Positions 22,298 to 35,772 of a stretch of 35,772 nucleotides of DNA are shown here, one piece after another. Origin of the DNA: Auxenochlorella pyrenoidosa. Taxonomy: Eukaryota > Chlorophyta > Trebouxiophyceae > Chlorellales > Chlorellaceae. Within the stretch, counting starts at the first letter, position 1; each line of letters starts with the position of its first letter. Below the pieces are notes generated by a model that was given only the letters and a program-made list of their open reading frames with translations, was not told the DNA's origin and did not search any database. Position numbers and translations under genes: made by a program. The stretch is from positions 174,527-210,298 of the forward strand of contig KQ481937.1 in assembly GCA_001430745.1 (NCBI GenBank), given 5' to 3'.

Positions 22298-22828
22298 TGA
22301 GCCACTTTAAATGGTCATCGCAGGGGCGTGCAGCGCGATTGGGGTCGTTCATGGTCGCGTCCAGCGTGGAGCTTTGAGCACTGACATGCATGGCTCGCTC
22401 GGACCGTCAATTGGCAGCCAAACATCGCGACGAATCGCCATCTGCGTACCCAACAGGCTTGTCACGGGCCGGGCTTCAAATTCGCAAGCGAGGTCAGAGG
22501 TTGCGGGAGCCCGCAGCTCCCGCGCCCTGTGCTGAGCCAACAGACGTGGGTAAGGAGCAGCTAGGGCCAGCAGGCGGGAGCCAAGACCGTGCAGGCAGGG
22601 CTGGCAGCCGGCGGTGGAAGCAGCGGGCACCAGCGGCAGCGGCAGCCGCGCTTGAAAGCTGGTGGCAACCTGCAAAGCCTTCCAGCTGTTCCAGGAGCTA
22701 CAACACACGGTCAAGGGGCACTCTCACCTCGCTGCAGGCAGGCCACCCCCCGCTCTGTGCTCCTGCTGCACGCCCAAGACGTCGTCTGCCCGCGCCGCCT
22801 GCCAACCCGGCAGCGCGCCCAAGGCAGC
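22298..22828. promoter_or_regulatory. Shared divergent 5' region of the helicase and RPP30 genes
   Basis: These 531 bases separate the two start codons and must hold both promoters and leaders. GC is lower in 22290-22460 than in the rest, and the stretch just before the RPP30 start is GC-rich and probably its 5' UTR. No defined element was recognised. Confidence 0.4.
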
Positions 22829-24442
22829 ATGTCGCAGCCATACTACGACCTCTGCGTGAGCACCGCGCTGCTGGAGCCGCAGACGCAGCGGGAGCGCGTG
22901 TCGCAGGCCATCATGCTGGGCTGGGACGCGGTGGCGCTGGTGCACCAGGCAGCCGCCAAGCTGACCGAGCAGGACAGGTGCGGCGGCGCAAGCGGGGTGC
23001 GCTCCTGGCAAGGGTGCGCCGGCTGTGACTTCAGCCCCCCCACCGCGTCAACAAATGCGGCTTGCACTTGCACAGGCAGGTGTTTCGCCCCATTCCCCCC
23101 CACAAAACAGCACACGCTGCGGGCGTTTGACTGTGCCTCGCGGCATCCTGCCCCTTGCTGTCATGTTCCCAGGTGCCCCATCCGGCCAGTCGAGCTAGCG
23201 GCGCTGCTGGCGGCTGCCAAGGGCGTGCGGGAGGCGCTGGCAGCTGCTGAGGCACGCGCTGGGCCGCGGCACGGTGACCCCTACACCGTGCGCCAGCTGA
23301 CCCGCATCAACATCCCCGTGGACGATCCGGCAGCCGCACAGGTGTGCGGAGGGCCCACTGGGGTGGCATGGCGCTTGCTTGGCCGGGGCTGGCACGCGAG
23401 CTGGCAGTGCTGCGGAGTCATGGGCTGCTCCAAGGGGGCCGGGAGTGCGGCTGGCTGGTCTGCCCGGCTCTTTGGCTGTGCATGACCTCTCATTGCCAGC
23501 CCACTGCGGCCCCCGCCCCCCAGGCCGCCTGCGCCAGCGCCGTAGCCCGCGGCTACGACCTGGTGGCGGTGCAGCCCGGCAGCGAGCGCCTGTTCCAGGT
23601 GGCCTGCTCCTCCCTGGAGTGCGACCTGGTCAGCCTGGACCTGTCGCGCCGCCTGCCCTACCGCTTCAAGCCGGCGGCGGTCAAGGCGGCGCTGGCGCGG
23701 GGGCTGCACTTTGAGGTGTGGGGTGGGAGGCGGGAGGTGGCGGCGGGGCCTGCGCAGAGGGGTGCTGTACGCCCAGGCTGGGCAGGAATGAGTTGAGCAG
23801 CGGGGGTTGGGCGCACGTTGCAGTGCAAGTTTCGTTTGTGAGGTGTAACCGGGAGCAGGCATGACAACGGGGGCAAGAAGGCGGTAATGCCGGCGCCACA
23901 TCCTGCCATGCCCTCGACCCCATCTGACAGCAGCCTGGTTGGCCCGCACGCCTCTGCAGATCTGCCTGGCGCCCGCGCTGCGTGATGCCGCCTCGCGCCG
24001 CCAGCTCTTTGCCAACGCGCTGGCCCTGGCCCGCGAGACGCGTGGCCGCGGCCTGGTGCTCAGCAGCGGCGCCCGATCCTACATGGAGCTAAGGGGCCCG
24101 CTGGACGTGATCAACCTGGCCACCCTGCTGGGCCTGACGCCCCAGCAGGCGGCCGCCGCGGTCACCAGCGCGCCGGCGGCGGCGGTGGCCCGGGCCGCGG
24201 CGCGGCGGGCCTACCGCGGCACGCTCACCCTGCGGGTGCGCAGCCCGGGGGAGGTGGCGGCGGCGGCTGCGGCAGAGGCGGCGGCGCAGGAGAATGCAGC
24301 GCAGCAGCGGCAGCAGCAGCAGCAGGGATCTGGGGGAGTGGAGTCCATGGAGATGGATGCAGGGGCGGCAGCAGAGGGAGCAGCGGGCGCCATGGTGGCA
24401 AAGAAGAGCTTCGCTCAGCTGGCAGGCCAGGCCCAGCGGTAA
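22829..24442 (+). CDS. RPP30: RNase P/MRP protein subunit p30 (RPP30/Rpp1)
   Basis: Four exons (22829-22977, 23173-23341, 23524-23715, 23960-24442) with GT-AG introns give 330 residues. The family's TIM-barrel order is clear: YYDLCV near the start, RQLTRINIPVDD, YDLVAVQPGSERLFQVAC, CDLVSLDLSRRLPYRFK, VKAALARGLHFEICLAPALR, then VLSSGARSYMELRGPLDVINL. These match eukaryotic p30 and archaeal RNP3 block by block. The protein binds the RNA core of RNase P and RNase MRP, which process tRNA and rRNA precursors in the nucleus. The Met at 22829 gives the normal N-terminus just before the first strand. After the barrel come about 70 low-complexity residues rich in Ala and Gln, ending in a Lys/Gln tail. 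It is divergent from the helicase gene and upstream of the TrpB2 gene. Confidence 0.94.
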
Positions 24443-24799
24443 CAGGCTGTGTTGTCCTGCAATCATGTCCATGCATCATTGGTGGTCACACCCCGCCGTG
24501 CCACTGGCCCTCCTTGACTGGCAGCCCATGTGGCATGATCGACTGCCGACTCATCCTTAAACTGTTCATGGCTAGCGCTTGCGCATAGGCTGTAGCTGCG
24601 TGTGCAGGACCTGTCAGCAAGAAGGATGAGAGAAAGGGCACGGGAAAGCGGAAATGCAAGTGGGGATGCCTGCGCTAGGGTTCCCGCTCAGCATGCCGTG
24701 TGGGCTGCAGAGCTCCATGACGGCGCTGGTGCCGAGACACATTTCTTTGCACGCGCAACATCCAGATCTGTGGTCTGAACTTCTGGGACCTGCGGAAAC
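24443..24799. other. Intergenic: RPP30 3' flank and TrpB2 promoter region
   Basis: A 357-base stretch between tandem genes with no supported coding sequence. It should contain the RPP30 3' UTR and the TrpB2 promoter. No TGTAA or clear core-promoter element was found. Confidence 0.4.
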
Positions 24800-27700
24800 A
24801 TGCAGCAGAGCGCAGCGCTGGGCAACTGTGCGACTCTAAGGCCTCGTGCCTCGCAGGTGCGCCCCGGACTCCGAGATATCTCCGTAGATTGTGGAACAGC
24901 AAGGCGAACCGCATGCAGTAAGCGGTTCACAGTGTGAAGTGCGCAGATTACAGCCTCTTGGGGCGGCAGCAGCCCTTTACAGCGCAGCGATGTGATACCT
25001 TGGGCATTTCATTTTGGGTTCTGTGCGCAGGCTGCATTCCCCCACGTGATGCGACCACTGCCGCCGCTGCCTGCCCCCGCAGAAGCAGGCTGGGCGCACC
25101 GGGCGGCGGGCTGCTGCCGTGCGCGCCGGCAGCGACCCTGCCGGCCCCAATGGCCACCGCACAAAGCTCATACTGGATGAGGACAAGATCCCCACTCAGT
25201 GGTGCGTGCCCACAGGGGTGGCTGCTGGGCATTGGCCTCAGCGCAAGGTTGCCAGTTGTCGTACCTCTGCCACGACAGTGGCCTCCTTGCACGTGTGGAA
25301 CATGCCAAGAAGCCAGCAGGAACGCCCCACTATTCCTCCCCTCACGCCACCCACACCCCCTCAGGTACAACATCATTCCCGACCTGCCGGCGCCGCCGGC
25401 GCCGCCGCTCAACCCCAAGACCCTGCAGCCGCTTACGGCCGACGACCTGGCCCCAATCTTCCCCATGGGTGCGCCGCAGCTGCGGTGCCCGCTTGGCGTG
25501 GCCTGGCTGCACGGTAATGAGCCGCTGGGTGTGCCGGTGCACCCGGGTGCGCGCTGTTCGCCCTTACCCCGGGACATGCGCTGCCCACTGCGCTGCAGGC
25601 CTGATTGAGCAGGAGGTCAGCCTGGAGCGGTACATCGAGATCCCGCAGGAGATCCGAGACGTGTACAAGCTGTGGCGGTGGGTGGCGCAGCGCTGCGATG
25701 GGCGCGGGAGCAAGGCAGGCGGGCAAGGAGCAGAGTGGCAGAAGGATGTTGCGGAGCATCTTGAGACCCAGTGGCCAGGAGGTGGAGGCAGCTCTCGTGG
25801 GGCCTGTGTGGGGCAAGCAGGAGCAGGCAGGGGCTGGGCGCCATGCCTGTATTGGGGGTTGCCCACAGCGCACTGCACTCGACCGCCCGTCGGGCTGGTG
25901 TGCAGGCCCACCCCGCTGTACCGCGCCCGCCGCCTGGAGAAGCTGCTGGGCACCCCGGCCCGCATCTACTACAAGTGAGGGGGGGGCACTGTGAGCGGGG
26001 GAGACCGGTTCTGGCTGCAGAGCCCTGTTCCTCCACATGTACAGCCTGCCACATGTGCTGTGCTGGATGCGGCCTGGTGCAACCCCAACATCGCTGCCCC
26101 CCCCCCCCCCCCCCCCCGCCTGGCTCCCGCCTGCAGGTATGAGGGCGTCAGCCCGGTGGGCTCCCACAAGCCCAACACCGCAGTGCCGCAGGTGGGCTGG
26201 CAGAGGCGCCGCTGCGATGTAAAATGGGCAGACGAGGCGCTTGGCCAGGCTGCAAGGCTCCGGTCGCAAGGGCGCATGCCCCGTGCACAAATCCCAGGCA
26301 AGTGCGTTGCAAGACTGCATGCTGTGCATCAGCCACAGCCTGCCCTCTGTGCTGGCCCTGCAGGCATGGTACAATAAGCAGGAGGGCGTGAACAAGCTGA
26401 CCACTGAGACGGGGGCGGGCCAGTGGGGCGCTTCCCTTGCCTTTGCCTGCAAGCTCTTCGACATGGAGTGCGAAGTCTTCCAGGCAGGCTGGGGCAGGGG
26501 CTGGGGCAGGGGCAAGGTTGAGGGAGCCTGGGCTCGCCCTTTTGCTGTGTGTACCCGCCTCTCGAAGCGCGATCTTGCACGCGGAGCCCAGGCTTGCCTG
26601 GTGCCTTGCCCCCTCACACAAGCAGCTGCCCGCTGGGTTTGAACAGCGAGCAGTGCTTAATCAAATGCACAGCTTTTGGGACAGGATTGCGCGATGGCTG
26701 AGCCGTGGCCCCCCACCCCCCACCCCACCCCAACCCCCACCCCAACCCCCCCACCCTCTCAGGTGCGCGCCTCGTACGACTCCAAGCCCTACCGCCGCAT
26801 GCTGATGGAGCTGTGGGGCGCCACCGTGCATGCCAGCCCCTCCACCGTCACCCAGAGCGGGCGTGACATCCTGGACAAGGACCCAGACACCTCGGGCTCG
26901 CTTGGCATTGCAATCAGGTGGGGGGGGCACGCTGGCGGAGCCTCGCTGGCATACTTGCTTATGAGAAGGGGGGGTGGCATGCCAGCTGGCGATGACCAGG
27001 AGGCGGTCTTCAATCTGCATCATGATCGCACATGCCCCGCACAGCCAGCTTCAGCCCTGGTCCACCTGTGTTGCAGCGAGGCGGTGGAGGTGGCTGCGCA
27101 GGACCCAGGGGCCAAGTATGCGCTGGGCTCCGTGCTGAACCACGTGAGCGGCTGCGGCGCGCAATAACAACAACTTGCGTAGAGAGCCATGCCCCCCTCT
27201 CCCCCCCCCCCCTCACACACACCTCCTGTTCTCCACACCTTGCCGGTTGCTCTCGAGCAGGCCACGCCTCCCCGCCTTGGCCCATGGCTGAGCCTGGGTG
27301 GGCGGGCCAGTCGCAGGCGTAGCAACCAGCCCACTGGCGTGCCCCTGCTGCTTCCTGCGCTTGCCCGCAGGTGCTGCTGCACCAGACCGTGATTGGCGAG
27401 GAGGCCCTGGAGCAGCTGGCCATGGTGGGGGAGAAGCCAGACCTGCTGGTGGGCTGCACCGGCGGCGGCAGGTGGGTCGGATCCTGTACGTGCGGTTGCC
27501 GGGGAATGCCTGGGGAGCTGCTAGTCTCTGCCTTGTCGAGCTGATAGGTGGCGTGGCCTGCCGGCCAGCAATGTGCTCTGCTGCCTGCTCTCTTTCGACG
27601 TGTACAGACTGCCCCATGCCCCCTGGGCCCCCACACCCCCCCTGCTGCAGCAACTTTGGCGGCCTCGCCTTCCCTTTCCTGCGCGAAAAGCTGGCAGGCC

Positions 27701-28977
27701 GCATGAACTGCACCATCCGAGCGGTGGAGCCGGAGGCCTGCCCCTCCCTCACCCAGGGCGTGTTTGAGTACGATTTTGGCGACACCGCAGGCCTCACCCC
27801 GCTGCTCAAGGTGGGCTGGGGTCCTCGGGCTCTTAAGCCAGTTTGTGCTCCAGGGAGCTGCTGCTGGGGCAAGCCCAGGCAGTCAGGCTAGATTGTCTGC
27901 AAAGGTTGTACTGCTGCTTGAGGTTGAAGGGCAGTTGCCCCTTGCAGTCCACTGCTGCCAGTCTGGGCGACCTCTCCAGCCCATCTCCCTTACACCCTGC
28001 CCACGCTGTGTGGTGCCCGCAGATGCACACCCTGGGGGCGCAGTTCATCCCGGACCCCATCCACGCTGGCGGGTGAGAATGCGGCGGGCACAGCACTTGA
28101 TTGGGCCGCACAGTCAGCCCTTGGGCCGTGCCCTGCCAGGCACAACCAGGCCAGCCTTGAGCGGTTCTACACCCTGCTCCACGCCCCCAGCACCACGCCC
28201 ACCCCTGGCCCCGCAGCCTGCGCTACCACGGCATGTCGCCGCTCATCTCGCACATCAAGGAGCTGGGCCTGATTGAGGCGCGCGCCATCCCCCAGAACGA
28301 CTGCTTCAGGGCGGCGCTGCAGTTTGCGCAGACCGAGGCAAGCCGGGCCGCGAGCCGCATGGAGCTGGTGTGGACACCGCCCCAAGAGGGGGGATGGCTG
28401 CCCCTAGCGCAGTCGATGCACATTTGGTTGGGCGCACCGTGCTGGGCTGCAGGTGCCGCTTCAGTCAGCTGCTTCTCGATGTCACCACCCTGCAGGGCAT
28501 CGTGCCGGCACCCGAGCCGACACACGCGCTGGCAGAGGCCATCCGCGAGGCGCTGCGCTGCAAGTGAGTGGGCCCATGCTGCGCAAGCCTCCAGCGGCGG
28601 AGGGCAATGCTGGAATCTTCGTGTGTGCATGCGTTCGTGCTGCCCATGTGCAGCATGCAAGCACCTGCCTCTGCTGCTTTCGACTCAAAAATGAGAAGGA
28701 TCTGCTGGTCAGGCTGTCTTCCTCAAGGCTGCACAGTGCACCACCCCCTGCTTGCCGCCTCGCCTGAGCAGCGGCCCCGCCCGGCCCCGCCCTGCCCCGC
28801 CGCAGGGAGACGGGCGAGGAGAAGGTGATCCTCACAGCGCTGTGCGGCCACGGCTTCCTGGACCTGCCGGCCTACAGCGTGTTCCTGCAGGGCAACCTGA
28901 AGGACATCCCCCTCAGCCGGGAGAAGCTGGAGGAAGCGTTCACCCACCTGCCCATGCGGGAGGCTGCGGCCAAGTAA
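24800..28977 (+). CDS. trpB2: Type-2 tryptophan synthase beta chain (TrpB2), PLP enzyme, plastid-targeted
   Basis: Fifteen exons (24800-24856, 25083-25201, 25365-25468, 25599-25677, 25906-25974, 26137-26191, 26364-26483, 26763-26917, 27077-27143, 27371-27471, 27651-27810, 28023-28072, 28217-28337, 28496-28563, 28806-28977) give 498 residues. TrpB enzymes condense indole with serine using pyridoxal phosphate. The PLP lysine is K154 in VGSHKPNTA, preceded by [22 protein letters not shown] follows, and the phosphate-binding loop is GCTGGGSNFGG. The IIPDLP and FPMG segments and the long N-terminal region place it in the TrpB2 group, which does not form the classical complex with TrpA; its native role in plants and algae is unsettled. 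The start was chosen because [19 protein letters not shown] joins in phase 0 to an Arg/Ala-rich segment, together a transit peptide. Introns at 26484 and 28338 need GC donors. Confidence 0.95.
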
Positions 28978-30036
28978 GGCTCGCAGTGCGGAGCCGTGGC
29001 TGGCCCCGTGACTTGTGCGGCCGCATCTGGCATGTATGGGTCTCTCACGAAGGGCAGGCATTCAGCTGCCGTGCACTGCTGTTCATCGTTCCCGTACATG
29101 TGTCCCTTGCATGCGTTTTTCATACACAACATTTTTCGACACAATTTTCTAGGCGCATTCCTAATCATTTCAATGCAAACGTGCACCATGATCATGCCGC
29201 CAACGTTCCCACGCGCCCGCGCCTCAACTCTGCCCCACCGGACTCTGTCGCAAGCGAGCCCCTGAGATGCGCTGGCGTAAGCTAGTTCTGACAAGTGCCC
29301 ACAGCAGGGTCCAGCAACTTGCGGGCCTGGCCCGCGCTGCAGCGGCCGCTCTAGCACCAGAACTGCATCGATCACTGAATATCTTGGTCCAGACGCGGAG
29401 TTGCGTTCTGGAATAGCCACTTTCTGGTGTGGTGTGCATATGGTTGGGGGCCAGCGTTATCGTTATCGTCCCAGGTGTGCACCGCCGGCGGCGCAGCAAC
29501 GACGGCAAGCGGCGGCAGCAGCAGCCTGTTAGGGGCATGTGATCGGAGCGCACAAGCGCCATGCCTGGATGTTCTAGCATCGAGTGCAAGTCGATCGGCG
29601 CCATAAATGGCCACGACTGGCGCTGGCTGCGTTCGAAGTCAAGAAATTGTCGATTGCCAACATGGCATGCACATGCGAAAGAGGAAACGGGGGCAGCATG
29701 CAATATATTGGCCTCAATCATCGTCATCGCCGCACTCTTGACAGCGTTTGGGGCGAGAGAGCCGCTGCCGTCTGCCGGAGCGTGTCCCTGCAGCGGTCTT
29801 TTGCTCTCGTACACTCTACAAAGGCTTGCAGAGGGTAAGCGAGACACTGAGACGCCACGGTTTACGCTGCAACGCTGCAGCTTGGTGTTGCCAGCGGCGG
29901 CAGCAAGAGGCGGCGGAGGCAGAGCCTGCCCTTTGCTCGGGCCACCACAAACCCGGCCTTCTGCACCAGCTGGTCTCTAAGAAGGTTACTCCTTTAAATT
30001 TGGCACTCCACTCAGGGCACATGCACGCTTGACGAC
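28978..30036. other. Intergenic region of about 1.06 kb without a supported gene
   Basis: This lies between the TrpB2 stop and the AFG2 start. Part of 29040-29190 is clearly AT-richer than the exons and is probably the TrpB2 3' UTR. The rest should include the AFG2 promoter. Open frames of 140-207 codons exist on both strands (for example minus-strand 29224-29847), but they show no domain, splice pattern or biased composition. No tRNA-like fold was found by eye, and no TGTAA was seen. Confidence 0.5.
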
Positions 30037-35712
<5,676 letters not shown>

Positions 35713-35772
35713 ACAACAGTGTATTGGATCTAAGCTGTGAAATAACAATGCAAGACCCATAGTGCAAGCGGA

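Noticed and set aside
24800..28977. Recent bacterial transfer or contamination for TrpB2
   Set aside because: Fourteen introns, a transit peptide and base composition like its neighbours show a resident nuclear gene; TrpB2 is known in plants.
29224..29847. 207-codon minus-strand open frame between the TrpB2 and AFG2 genes
   Set aside because: No domain, no splice signals and no coding-type composition. Long chance frames are common in GC-rich DNA on both strands.

Overview
This window is nuclear DNA of a green alga, most likely a Chlorella-like trebouxiophyte. It is strongly GC-rich, and its genes are split into many short coding exons by short introns with C-rich polypyrimidine tracts. Predicted plastid-type transit peptides are common. 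A few 3' flanks carry the chlorophyte poly(A) signal TGTAA. All gene models were joined by hand from splice sites, reading frame and conserved protein motifs. In the eight complete models the coding exons sum to a multiple of three. There is no operon, CRISPR array, phage or recognisable transposon.

Nine genes are present. From left to right: (1) a minus-strand membrane transporter of the auxin-efflux/PIN-like family, cut by the left edge; (2) a plus-strand predicted plastid protein joining NUMOD3-like motifs, a CCHC zinc knuckle and a DUF1995 domain; (3) a plus-strand ADP-ribosylglycohydrolase/J1-crystallin-like protein with a polyglutamine stretch; (4) a minus-strand small protein of helical repeats, probably organellar; (5) a plus-strand nuclear protein with an N-terminal C4HC3 PHD finger and a probable SPOC-like domain; (6) a minus-strand UPF1/IGHMBP2-type superfamily 1 helicase, whose long intron contains a 725-base assembly gap; (7) a plus-strand RPP30 subunit of RNase P/MRP; (8) a plus-strand type-2 tryptophan synthase beta chain (TrpB2); (9) a plus-strand AFG2/SPATA5/CIP111-type double AAA ATPase.

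Pairs 1/2, 4/5 and 6/7 are divergent, each sharing a 0.39-0.53 kb intergenic region. Pairs 3/4 and 5/6 are convergent, and genes 7, 8 and 9 run in tandem. The products belong to unrelated pathways: RNA processing, ribosome biogenesis, tryptophan/indole metabolism, transport, chromatin and plastid maintenance. No shared pathway is implied by the clustering.

No previously undescribed multi-gene system was found. The most unusual signal is splicing: about 10 of roughly 75 modelled introns need a GC rather than GT donor, and all lie in genes 5, 6, 8 and 9. Other points are a possible exitron in the helicase gene, an intron flanked by a 9-base direct repeat in the AFG2 gene, strong G-quadruplex tracts just inside two introns, and the unusual NUMOD3/zinc-knuckle/DUF1995 fusion.
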